A DNA stretch of 64,000 nt from Apostichopus japonicus (Eukaryota > Echinodermata > Holothuroidea > Aspidochirotida > Stichopodidae). Under the pieces are notes generated by a model. It worked only from the letters and a program-made list of their open reading frames with translations. It did no database searches and had not been told where the DNA came from. The stretch is from assembly GCF_037975245.1 (NCBI RefSeq), contig NC_092565.1:21466499-21530498 (forward strand), given 5' to 3'. Shown here one piece after another: positions 38,471 to 49,934 of this stretch (position 1 is its first letter; each line of letters begins with the position of its first letter). The position numbers were made by a program, and so were the translations under genes.

Positions 38471-39756
38471 TTTTCTAGAAATTAGTTTTATTACTTTATG
38501 CAAAAAATATGACTTAAGTTTATTATACATTTCTAATTTATTGTCTTTTTTTCTGAGTTTGTGTATTTTGATCGGTAATCATTTGTCAATTATTCCGTGA
38601 TGGACTATTGAAAAAGGATTCTGTTCTTTCTTAGTTCTCCAAAATTCCCATTGGTTGCATACATGGCATATAAAGTTTGTTTCCATAGAGCCTGTGTGCC
38701 ATCTCCTCTGACTTCACAAGAACAATGTAAGATCCTTTCTGAAGAAAACTTAGCAAAATGGATATATAGTTTTTTTTTTATTGTACTCTCTTGATTCTCT
38801 CAAAATCAAATCATTAGAAGCCATTTCAACACATATCTATTGTCCTTGAAAGGGGAAGTTACAACTTTGTCGTAAAGCAATAATCCCCATCCTGACCAAC
38901 TCAGTGCTGTGTATGACAGTAAGAGGGGAATACCCTTGCAATACGAGAAGGACAGTTTCAGTATTAATTGGAGCTAATACATGGGATCAAACATTCACTG
39001 ACATCTTTCCTATCATGATAAATGGGGTGGGCCAGGGTGGGAGGAGGGAGGGGGGAGGGGTAACATTCTCAATCATGAAACCAAAAATTCATCTATAACA
39101 TTGCTATGCTCATGCATTAATTGTGTTCTAGATATCGTTATGCAAATACAGAGAGTAGAATAAAACACGAGTTAGTGCATTATCATGTTTTGATTAATGT
39201 TACCTTGAGTACATTAGAAAGTGAAAACTGATGACCTAAGCAAAATATTGGCTCACAATGGCAACTAGACAAAGATCTGAAGTATTACAGAAGTCTAGAT
39301 ATGAACAATAGGGCTCTCGAGTAACACCTAGAATAGAGGGCGCTGTCATATCTACGTATGTTATTCTGCCAAACTTGACAAGCCGCAGTATATATGACTG
39401 CTAATCATAACAGTATGTCTCAGTGAGTTGATCAGTTATATATATGCAATTTCCTCCGTACTTATAACAGAAAAGATCTTTTGAAACACAGCTGTGAAGT
39501 TTCCCGAGCTGCGAGTTTATCGACCATGTTTGCATGCCTGTGAACACTTTCACACGATCATCATGTTAGTCTTAATCACAGATCTGTAAAACATAACATA
39601 TCAAGAACACTAGGAGATCTATATATGGCTGTACCCTCTGTGGAAACATTGGAGGACCTTTATTGACACTGGTACGTATAAACAGGGTTTGTAAAATGTT
39701 GGAAACATGATTACTATGGTAGTTGAGATTTGAGTTGGAAGAGGAAAAAGAGCCCT

Positions 39757-39903
39757 AAGTCCTCTTACAAAAACTACATTTCAGAATTGAGCCAATGCAC
39801 AAATAGGAACAGAGAGTGTATAGAATCACACAGTAGGATGAGGAAAAAATGTCCTGGTACAAAATCTACATTTCAGTATTGAGAAAATGTGCAAATAGGA
39901 ACA

Positions 39904-39969
<66 letters not shown>

Positions 39970-40229
39970 TAAGAGTTGGTTGGTTGGCATCTATCTTGGC
40001 ACAGAGTGCTCTATGTCCGGTGGACAGAGCGGAATATATGTTGAGACTAGTTGAGACTAGTGGAACACTAGTAGTTGTAACTCAGAGTTTCACGCGATCA
40101 TCAGACAACTGATCAGTTGTCTGATCAGTTGTCTGATGATCGCTCAATGCGTGAAAAATGACCAGGGTCCTGGTACAAAATCTACATTTCAGAATTGAGA
40201 AAATGTGCAAATAGGAAGAGAGAAACAGT
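39757..40229 (+). repeat. Three copies of a ~65-bp repeat around a (TA)n tract
   Basis: The block tacaaaatctacatttcag...ttgag-aaatg-gcaaataggaa occurs at 39767-39812, 39857-39902 and 40175-40220. Copy 2 is cut by a 60-base (TA)n run (39906-39966). Copies 2 and 3 are nearly identical. Confidence 0.8.
40096..40141. repeat. Perfect 21-bp inverted repeat (hairpin)
   Basis: gatcatcagacaactgatca plus g, then a 4-base spacer ttgt, then its exact reverse complement. Outside it, ttcacgc and gcgtgaa extend the pairing after a short gap. It can extrude as a cruciform; its role is unknown. Confidence 0.9.
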
Positions 40230-41046
40230 GCTACTGATTGCACACAGATTACTATATAGTGAGAGTGCTGGGAGCGCTTAGCATTCTAAAGGTACAGTAT
40301 CTTCTGGTGGACCTACGCAGCTGATGCTGAACAAACTTGCTTGTACCAAAAACCAAAAATGTAAAGAATATATCACAAAATGTCAAGATTTTGATGAAAC
40401 AGTCGTAGGTTCGAGAAGAAGTGGCAAATTCTCAATACAAAAGACACATACTGCAGAGACAATAAATGCTAGAAGCTTTTTATATGCAATGAAAACTCAT
40501 GTTCAGTTCTCTCAAAACATTTAATCATTTTAATATTTTGCAAAATGGAAGCCACAATCAAACATTTCTTTGATCAAGTACTGTTGGAGATTCTGTGAAT
40601 AGAATGTCAATTGTCCACTTACTGTAGGATCTTGGACTTGTTTTAAGTGCCTTGGTACGTAGCTCTTCTTCAGAAAGGTCATTCTCTTGAGGGTGCTTTC
40701 AACCAAAGTTAATCTTTTACTCTTTTATACAATTAAATGCTTTGTTAATATTGAAATCACTTTTACTTTCTGTTTCCCACAGTTGAACTGTAAAAGTTAT
40801 CCTCATTTTTCAGTGAACTTTTCATTCATTAAATATTTCTTTAAATTTCAATGACAATGTCTGGCTTAAACAAAAAGTAAAGAAAGATTGATGCATGCAT
40901 GCGAGGCTTACAGTATACAAACTCTATGAAGCTATCACACACTAGAGTATTAATCAACTAGTTTGGCATGATATTTTGTACACAAACTAAACTTCAATTT
41001 TAGATAGAGCTTGCAAGTGTGTCTGTCTGTAAGAATTCATGTTTAG

Positions 41047-43318
41047 AATCGAGGCTAAATACAAATACAGTAGCTTTCAGACCCTGATAGAATCGAGGCT
41101 AAATACAAATAGCTTCCAGGCCCTGATAGAATCGAGGCTAAATACAAATAGCTTCCAGACCCTGATAGAATCGAGGCTAAATACAAATAGCTTCCAGACC
41201 CTGATAGAATCGAGGCTATATACAAATAGCTTCCAGACCCTGATAGAATCGAGGCTAAATACAAACAGCTTCCAGACCCTGATAGAATCGAGGCTAAATA
41301 CAAACAGCTTCCAGACCCTGATAGAATCGAGGCTAAATACAAATAGCTTCCAGACCCTGATAGAATCGAGGCTATATACAAATAGCTTCCAGACCCTGAT
41401 AGAATCGAGGCTATATACAAATAGCTTCCAGACCCTGATAGAATCGAGGCTATATACAAATAGCTTTCAGACCCTGATAGAATCGAGGCTAAATACAAAT
41501 AGCTTCCAGACCCTGATAGAATCGAGGCTATATACAAATAGCTTCCAGACCCTGATAGAATCGAGGCTATATACAAATAGCTTCCAGACCCTGATAGAAT
41601 CGAGGCTAAATACAAATAGCTTCCAGACCCTGATAGAATCGAGGCTATATACAAATAGCTTTCAGACCCTGATAGAATCGAGGCTAAATACAAATAGCTT
41701 CCAGACCCTGATAGAATCGAGGCTATATATACAAATAGCTTCCAGACCCTGATAGAATCGAGGCTATATACAAATAGCTTCCAGACCCTGATAGAATCGA
41801 GGCTATATACAAACAGCTTTCAGACCCTGATAGAATCGAGGCTAAATACAAATAGCTTCCAGACCCTGATAGAATCGAGGCTATATACAAATAGCTTCCA
41901 GACCCTGATAGAATCGAGGCTAAATACAAATAGCTTTCAGACCCTGATAGAATCGAGGCTATATACAAATAGCTTCCAGACCCTGATAGAATCGAGGCTA
42001 AATACAAATAGCTTCCAGACCCTGATAGAATCGAGGCTAAATACAAATAGCTTTCAGACCCTGATAGAATCGAGGCTATATACAAATAGCTTCCAGACCC
42101 TGATAGAATCGAGGCTAAATACAAATAGCTTTCAGACCCTGATAGAATCGAGGCTATATACAAATAGCTTCCAGACCCTGATAGAATCGAGGCTAAATAC
42201 AAACAGCTTTCAGACCCTGATAGAATCGAGGCTAAATACAAACAGCTTTCAGACCCTGATAGAATCGAGGCTAAATACAAATAGCTTTCAGACCCTGATA
42301 GAATCGAGGCTATATACAAATAGCTTCCAGACCCTGATAGAATCGAGGCTAAATACAAATAGCTTTCAGACCCTGATAGAATCGAGGCTAAATACAAACA
42401 GCTTTCAGACCCTGATAGAATCGAGGCTAAATACAAATAGCTTTCAGACCCTGATAGAATCGAGGCTATATACAAATAGCTTCCAGACCCTGATAGAATC
42501 GAGGCTAAATACAAACAGCTTTCAGACCCTGATAGAATCGAGGCTAAATACAAACAGCTTTCAGACCCTGATAGAATCGAGGCTAAATACAAATAGCTTT
42601 CAGACCCTGATAGAATCGAGGCTATATACAAATAGCTTCCAGACCCTGATAGAATCGAGGCTATATACAAATAGCTTCCAGACCCTGATAGAATCGAGGC
42701 TATATACAAATAGCTTCCAGGCCCTGATAGAATCGAGGCTAAATACAAATAGCTTCCAGACCCTGATAGAATCGAGGCTAAATACAAATAGCTTCCAGAC
42801 CCTGATAGAATCGAGGCTAAATACAAATAGCTTCCAGACCCTGATAGAATCGAGGCTATATACAAATAGCTTCCAGACCCTGATAGAATCGAGGCTAAAT
42901 ACAAACAGCTTTCAGACCCTGATAGAATCGAGGCTAAATACAAACAGCTTTCAGACCCTGATAGAATCGAGGCTAAATACAAATAGCTTTCAGACCCTGA
43001 TAGAATCGAGGCTATATACAAATAGCTTCCAGACCCTGATAGAATCGAGGCTATATACAAATAGCTTTCAGACCCCAGATAGATTCGAGGCTAAATACAA
43101 ATAGCTTTCAGACCCTGATAGAATCGAGGCTATATATACAAATAGCTTCCAGACCCTGATAGAATCGAGGCTAAATACAAATAGCTTCCAGACCCTGATA
43201 GAATCGAGGCTATATACAAATAGCTTTCAGACCCTGATAGAATCGAGGCTATATACAAATAGCTTCCAGACCCTGATAGAATCGAGGCTAAATACAAATA
43301 GCTTTCAGACCCCAGATA
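41047..43318. repeat. 39-bp satellite, about 58 units, in intron 1
   Basis: Unit: gaatcgaggctaaatacaaa then tagcttccagaccctgata. Units are almost identical and differ at three positions (ctaaa/ctata, aaatag/aaacag, ttcc/tttc). Because 39 is 13 codons, one frame stays open on each strand: 237 codons on plus (ESRLNTNSFQTLI repeat) and 445 on minus (SILSGSGSYLYLA repeat). No splice sites or unique flanking coding sequence support translation. Sequence order shows a 4-unit, 156-bp higher-order repeat. First and last units are degenerate, as usual at array edges. Confidence 0.95.
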
Positions 43319-43389
43319 GAAATTAGGGGAACTGTGGTTTTTGTAATAATAGCTCCTACATCTGGGAAGAGGCTATTTCTTTCATTCTC

Positions 43390-44480
43390 ATTATAACATA
43401 TATTTACTAAAGGAATATTGTTATGGCTGAGGTTGATTGCTAAATTAACCAAAATGCAAAATGCATTGAGGTTTCGATAACTTCAATGCATTAGACTTCT
43501 GCTTGTCAGTATAACCAGAACTAGCTACATTACAAAAACACTATGGCATGATAAACACAGATCAGTCTACTTTAGGTGGCTAGATACACACCTCCACCAA
43601 AATCAATTGGGGTCTTGTACTCAATGTTATGAATCCACACACCAAGTATTAGAGGTATCCACGATTTCCATCGTTACATATCATGTAAAAGGTTTTTTCA
43701 GAGTTTGACCTCTGTTGACCTATAGGAGATTTGACCTCACAAGCAATAGGATTCTTGTACTCAATATGGCAAATCCATATACCATGAATGAAAAGTATCC
43801 ATGATTTTTACCATGAGAAATCATGTTTTGAAGGTTTTCAGGCCTCGACAAATATTTTTGAAAGTACTCGCTATTTGGCGACCGTGACTAAAAATCTACT
43901 CGCCAAATTCCACTCGCCACTAGGCCTATGAATGTTGTTCAAGTCTCCGAAGTACAGATCTGCAACATCAATACTTTCTATGAACAAAAGTTAGGCAAAT
44001 GAGATAATGCTGGAAATGTTTTGCATCTTTAGGACAAGACCATATTCTCATGGCATTTTGTATGGCAAAAATATCATTTTGTTTCCTCAAATTTGCTGGT
44101 ATTTTGTAATTGCATATCTGGCAACAACAAAGTAAATGACATTATCACAGCAATTCAGCAGAAAATGTTTTTTTGTTTTTCTTTGACTTACTTTTTCACA
44201 GAGGAAAATAATGTTTCTGCAAAAAGTTGGATTTTGATCAAAAAAAAATTTAAAAAATGGGGTTTAATGAAATATATTTCTGTCATGACATCTGTGATCC
44301 ATTCCAGGGAAGAATATAGTGTACAGCTAATCAAATAGTTTACATTCAATTAACCATATCTTGAGTTATGAACAAGATACTGACAAATATATTGAGTTTA
44401 ATTGGGACACAAAATTAAGATTTGAGGTTTATAACTAACAGTGTAGAATATTTGCCTGCCTCTGGAACATCCCTTTAACC
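43390..44480 (+). repeat. Dispersed repeat family F, copy in intron 1
   Basis: Shares with 4105-5125 the blocks gttgattgct, caattcagcagaaaatg, cacagaggaaaataatg and tttctgcaaaaa, and ends aacagtgtagaatattt...ctggaacatccctttaa. Within it, 43590-43850 carries the TGACCT-rich block seen at 1720 and 15900, and 43850-43920 a decayed tract (ctcgccaaat, ctcgccac). Confidence 0.55.
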
Positions 44481-44740
44481 TGCCCAATGTTGGATTCGAG
44501 CATGTCACATGTATGCAGCTTTAAGTGTCAACATTTGAAAACAAAACAAGATCTTTATCAAGTGTTGATCATTAACTCACCAAGGGCGAGCCCCATACCA
44601 AGTATGAAGTTCAACCATCGTGTGTATTTTGACTTATCTTGTTTACAACATACGGTACATTACATACACACACTAACACCATTGCATAAATTTCATTTGC
44701 ACACTACAAAGGGTATTAACCAGAAAGCCTGAAGGCTTTG

Positions 44741-45561
44741 TGATTCCTTGCCACATAATTTGCTCAATTAACTTCTGTAACTATATGACTGATTTAGAGT
44801 AAGTGAGGTAAATTTGTCCAAGAATTAAGTGAGAACCAGAAAAGATTACAGATTTCCAGCTCTAATTTAAATAGCACTCACCTGTGGGCCATCAAATAAT
44901 AATTCCACTGGTAATTGGGATTTTACAATTTATACAATTATAGCAACAGAGAACTCACAGTGGTGCGCCATCATACATCATATACTCTGACCTCTTCAGT
45001 GAACACTGGGGACCTTGTACTTACTCAGGTGGATAAATATACCACATGTGATGTTCATCAAAGTTTTGCTTTTGGGCTTATCAAATTACAAGAATTGTAG
45101 ACCTTTGACATATATTAAACTCAAATGACCTTTGACCTTCCCAATAAAGAAAGCAGCCAAAAACTCACAGGTCCATCAAAGCTAGAATTCTTGAGTTAGC
45201 TGCTTTACAAGGTTTTCGGATTTTGCAGCCTGTTGACCTCAAATGACCTTTGATTTCTAAACAAAACTTGCTCAAAGTATAGTACTCAGTAAGGGACATC
45301 TGCCACCCTACTATGATATTCATCATTGAGGCTGATATTCAAAAACTTTACAAGGTTTTCATGTTATGGTCAATGATGACCTCAAATGGCCTTTGACCTC
45401 GCTCAATAACAAAATCAGCCAAGAATTCACTAAGGGGAGGTTACATACTTTATCTGAACTTCCTACAACCTATGTTTGGGTGTCAAATTAAAACACACAC
45501 CCACACACACACACACGCAATATGCTATCACCATAGTATAGATTCCTTTGGCAAGGAATCA
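44741..45561. mobile_element. ~820-bp element with inverted ends and DR1 motifs
   Basis: tgattccttgcca at 44741-44753 is perfectly complementary to tggcaaggaatca at 45549-45561. The interior contains three TGACCTCAAATGACC-type blocks near 45115, 45235 and 45375, one of which (45126-45138) is a perfect complement of the AGGTCA DR1 sequence. A CA-repeat lies near 45495. No transposase frame was found. No flanking target duplication is certain, so the TIRs may be the inner part of a longer terminus. Confidence 0.6.
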
Positions 45562-46430
45562 TAAACATCACCACATATCTTAGAGGGCCTAAAACATTTG
45601 CTGAGAACAAACTGCATGCTAATTGAATGTTTTATTATTTGATGAGGTGGTCTGGTAAAACTGCTACTGCAACAACCAGCTCCTACAGTATTTGTTCTCT
45701 CCCAGGACTGATGCCAAACATTACATAATTAATTACAAGTGATTTTATGAAATTAAGTGACACTTCCCCCGATAAGGAAAGGAATATGATAAAAGTATGA
45801 ACCGTCACACTGCAGTTGTATTACAACTTCCAGATTCCCTTCAAATCTTTTTTTATTATGTTCTGCTTTAAGAGCTCATCTCTCATTTGACATTAACAAA
45901 CACCTTTCTCAACAGCAGAAGGTCGTTGGCAACCAGGAAATTCATAATTGAAAATATAGTTCTGTTATAATCACAAACACTTTTTACAGCCAACCCAACA
46001 GAAAGTCCTTCTCTGGAAGCATCTGTCAAATCCTGGTATGTATGAGTTATAATTTTATATATTTTTAATGAGTCTAATAATTACTAATAAATTTATTCAA
46101 TTACAAAAAATGAACCACTCTTGTAGTCCCAAAAATTTTCCATGCAATTTTTGTAATTTGAAAATTTTGGGGTGTAAACTTTCATAATCATTTCAATATT
46201 CATCCCAACAAAAGCAAAAATTAAACTGTCAACATTTTCATAGTGTACATCCTCTTATCCTGTGCACAGTGAGGCATTTCACCCGATCAAATTCTAGTCC
46301 ATGGGTCTATAATAAAGTTACAGAGACATTTTTAATTTAAAAGAAAAAGTATATACTGTATATCTGACATTTAGTGCATTCGTCCCAATTAAACTCTTAG
46401 TAAACTAATTTGAAGCATAGTTACTCTTAC

Positions 46431-46571
46431 CGCTGGGCTATCGTGGAAGCTTAGTACGGCTCGTTCTTGACCGGAGATTATGAAATATCGTCTGCCGAAT
46501 CGCCCGCTGTTTTCCTTCTCCTCGTAATTCAGAAAGCCGCAGACCTGCCCCCATCTGTCCTGAAAAGGCAT
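46431..46571 (-). CDS. TAPP-like exon 1 with start codon
   Basis: 47 codons, phase 0 at the 3' end. Starts MPFQDRWGQVCGFLNYEE, matching human MPYVDRQNRICGFLDIEE, which fixes the ATG at 46571; NSGRFGRRYFII matches NSGKFLRRYFIL. An in-frame upstream TTG is not needed. Donor GCG|GTAAGA. A possible acceptor (GTTAG, AG complement at 46617-46618) 45 bases before the ATG suggests that the 5' UTR begins in an upstream exon, but its pyrimidine tract is poor. Confidence 0.96.
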
Positions 46572-46639
46572 CCTGACCAAGGTTGCTTGAAACTGTCTGG
46601 ACCCTCCTCCTTCAGTCTAACGACTAATTTGTTTTCTTG

Positions 46640-47257
46640 ATCCAGACCCTCTCAAATTCTGTGCGGAGAAGAAGAAAAAAATTGATAGAAAATGATACAG
46701 TATGTGCAAAAGGAAATATTCTTTCTATTCATTACAATTGAATATCCAAAAATATCTAGCTTTCCTCAGCTTACAGTACTTCATCTCCAAACTTGCCAAC
46801 AGATAACATGAGATTTCTGGCTCCATACTGGGTTAGGTTTTTGGTGACATGAATTGACACATGCTTTAAAATGACAGAGCGTTAACTATGTGCAGGGGTC
46901 AAAGGAGGTCACTTAAAAATTTCTGTGTTTTGCAAGATTTTTCAAGACATCAGAAAATTTGTCTAATGTTTTATTGAAATATTTTTTATTGAACTTACTG
47001 ATGTATTTAGCCCATGTGAGCTTTCATGCATTCTGAGTATGGATTTCTGAGCAGGGTGGGGGGAGAAGGGAGGGTGGGTGGGCAGGGAATAATATATTAT
47101 TCACATTTTGTGTAGCATTTTTGGCTCTGAGCTTTTTTCTCTGAATGAATACATATAGTTTTTGTGTAGTCAACTGCCATACATCTTTAAAGCTTGTATA
47201 GCAACTTGACCATGTTGTATATATAGCATTTTGCTATGCATGCGATACTGGATTAAT
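46640..47257. other. 5' flank or 5' UTR intron of the TAPP-like gene
   Basis: AT-rich, with a G-rich stretch at 47057-47090 that fits a G-quadruplex pattern. No exon or core promoter could be recognised. Confidence 0.35.
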
Positions 47258-47352
47258 TATGCCCTGGTTGGGGTCTGGCTGGGGCCCTGGTTGGGGCCTG
47301 GTTGGGGTTTGGCTGGGGCCCTGGTTGGGGTCTGGCTGGGGCCTGGTTGGGG
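47258..47352 (+). repeat. Minisatellite (GGTTGGGGTCTGGCTGGGGCC)
   Basis: Four to five copies of a 22-24 base G/T-rich unit alternating tggttgggg and tggctgggg. Purely repetitive with quadruplex-prone G4 runs. Confidence 0.85.
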
Positions 47353-49212
47353 TCTGATGGGTTGTGTGTCAGTCCACAAGGAAGCTTCTGAGTCATGACA
47401 GGTCCAAAAGTTTGCCAATTATTTCTGTAAAATGTTGAAATTTGCTGCTATATATTCTTCCGACCTTGACCATCTGTTTTGAACACAGTTGTAATTAAAG
47501 TTGGAGACGATCAAATTTTCTGCTCAATGCCGCTATGCAGACTAATGCACGTATGAAATTAATTCAAATGATCAACACTTACAATATACTACAGTATACT
47601 GTGTGTTTTGAAATTTAGATAGAACAGATGTTCTAAACTTTGCCCAAAGAAGCCACCCAGCAAACCCTGCAGTTACAGAACCTGTTATATGAATATGACA
47701 TAACTGGCATCACTATTCAAAAACCAAATTAATGTCTATATTCATCTTTTCCCACCAAATTAACTCTATGAGCTCCATTTAATATTTCTATAATCAAAAT
47801 TTTGGAATGCTGAATAATTTATTTTCTAAACTAATGGTACACAAATTTTATCAAAACTGAAAGCAGCAAAATTAAATAAAACGATTTAACACTTGTCGTC
47901 ATCGAGTAGACGAAGAGCTTCGTGAATCGTAGGGTTGCTCGAGAACCAAAACATCAAAGCATTTCTGCTCTCTCTAACAGACCGTGAGCTAACAAATTGA
48001 AACCTTTATCATGATCATAGCTTGTTTACTACGACACTATAAGCAAACACTAACAAGGCTTTGTTTTATTTGTTGACTATTTACAAATTGGGTGGAAATT
48101 CCAAAGGACACAGCTCAATTGATACAGAAAGAACATTTTGACAATGTCATTATCTCAAAATAACCTTTCAAATCTCCCCAGTTAGCGTACAGTAGCGTAC
48201 AGTATGAACAACATTGTTAAAACTCTACAGCAGTATTTTTCAAACATGCCATTCCCTACCATTATAAAATGATCTTTCCAAAACCTTTTAAGAAAATACT
48301 ATGTTTGTGTTCAAAATGTGATTAACTTGATGATAAGCAGACAAACTTGGAACAGCTTTGTGATTTTGTCAATGTAAAATTATTAATCAGTTTATGACTG
48401 GAGAACAAAGGAAATTAATCTAACAAAGCTGACCGCACTGTACGGAAACCCTTTGCGACTCTTGGTCATCTGCTTATGTCACTTTAGCCAGGAAAAGACC
48501 ACACTTTATTGAATCATACCAGAAAAGCAATATTTGAACTGCGGCTAATTACTGGTGTTGAGTACGCAGTAGTTGCAGGACTTTGACATCATGATACTGA
48601 CAAGGGTCATGGCATATATTGAGAACCGACGACAAAGGTCACCTTTGGCATTGGTTTTTTGTCGAGCCTTGATGTTAAAAATCAAACAAGAGTTTGACAT
48701 AACTCAGGAGCAAAATCTGCTTTTTGTGGTGGCTAGGTTGTAAGTTTGTGTGATTTTTGACAAAAGCCGCGCAATATTCTTACGGACACAATGACTGCAA
48801 CTTATGACTTACGATAATCGAAGAGTTAGATGGGGAGAGAAAAACCAATGGGCTGTATCCTAATTAGCAAATTATACATCAATTAGTACAACATAACAAC
48901 AAATGCTTTTGTCCCACAAAGATAAGTAAAAATGTTAATTATATGTTACATAATTTGTAACAAAAAACTACTCTGTTCTAAATTTCATGATTCCAGTCGC
49001 GATTTCCGAGGACAAAAGGAACGACTCATGTTTCCAATATGTAATATAAATATATGTCAAGTTCAAAATGACTGGTCAACAACAATACAATATTTCTGGA
49101 GACCTCCGGATCCAAAATGGATTCACAGTGGTCTTTCAAAGAAATCATAGTATCAGAGATTACCAGAAAGAATCTACTATTTCCAACATGAAATGCACAT
49201 AAAGCGATAATT
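47353..49212. other. Intergenic or 5' UTR intron, no gene seen
   Basis: AT-rich; a less AT-rich island at 47890-47955 contains tcgtcatcgagtagacgaag but no exon could be confirmed. The duplicated gcgtacagta at 48187-48203 is a small tandem repeat. Confidence 0.35.
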
Positions 49213-49934
49213 AATATCACAAAGATTTGACTATCTATCAGTCTTCATCAACTGTTTGAGAAGAAGCTAGCCTCACAATAAGGAGTTACACCAATCATCA
49301 TAAGGAGATTACATATAGTATAAAGGAAGTTCTGCCTCTACAGAGCCAAATTCAGATCCAGGGAGTGAACAATTAATCAGTGGACATTGACCTTTGAATA
49401 AACCTACAAATAGCTGAAGTACAGGATGTTTGAATTCTCTTTTTCTTTTTTCAGTTGTAAGGAGTGAATGGTTTACAACTATGAGACCCTGTATTAACCT
49501 TCTCGTCTACTTAGATTACAATCCATTTCTATGGTGATGAACTTGACGTCCAATAAAAGAGGTGAGGCTATGCTGTAAAATGGAGGGTGAGCTTGCATCG
49601 CAGAAAGACTGCCTTTAAGATCCCATGAACCGTCACTAAATCTGACTTCTGAAATCTCATCGTCAAAGTGGAATCTACCTACTGCAACTTAAACTTGAAA
49701 CACTTGATAGATAAAGATCTGTAGAAGTACTGTACATTTTAGGTTGGCACTTACATTGTGTACGTTTCTGCCAGTAACAGAATAAGGGCGTTTCTATCAA
49801 AATTTATGGCAAGCTTACAAAGTTTAAAATAGCATTTCTTACAACCTCTGCTATTTTTTGATTACAACTTAAATTTTGTGAGGCTAGCCACACATAGATG
49901 AAGACTGATAGATAGTGGAAATCTTTGTGATATT
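49213..49934. mobile_element. ~720-bp element with ~60-bp imperfect TIRs
   Basis: The left arm 49213-49279 (aatatcacaaagattt, ctatctatcagtcttcatc, gctagcctcacaa) is complementary to the right arm 49876-49934 with one small loop. The ends read tatcacaaag and ctttgtgata, so a TA target duplication is possible. The interior codes for nothing recognisable; it is a non-autonomous DNA transposon. Confidence 0.75.

Noticed and set aside
41055-43060. Long open frames of 212-445 codons on both strands
   Set aside because: They are produced by the 39-bp (13-codon) satellite; no unique coding sequence or splice context.
41047-43318. Possible CRISPR-like array (short regular repeats)
   Set aside because: Units are contiguous with no unique spacers, and the window is eukaryotic.
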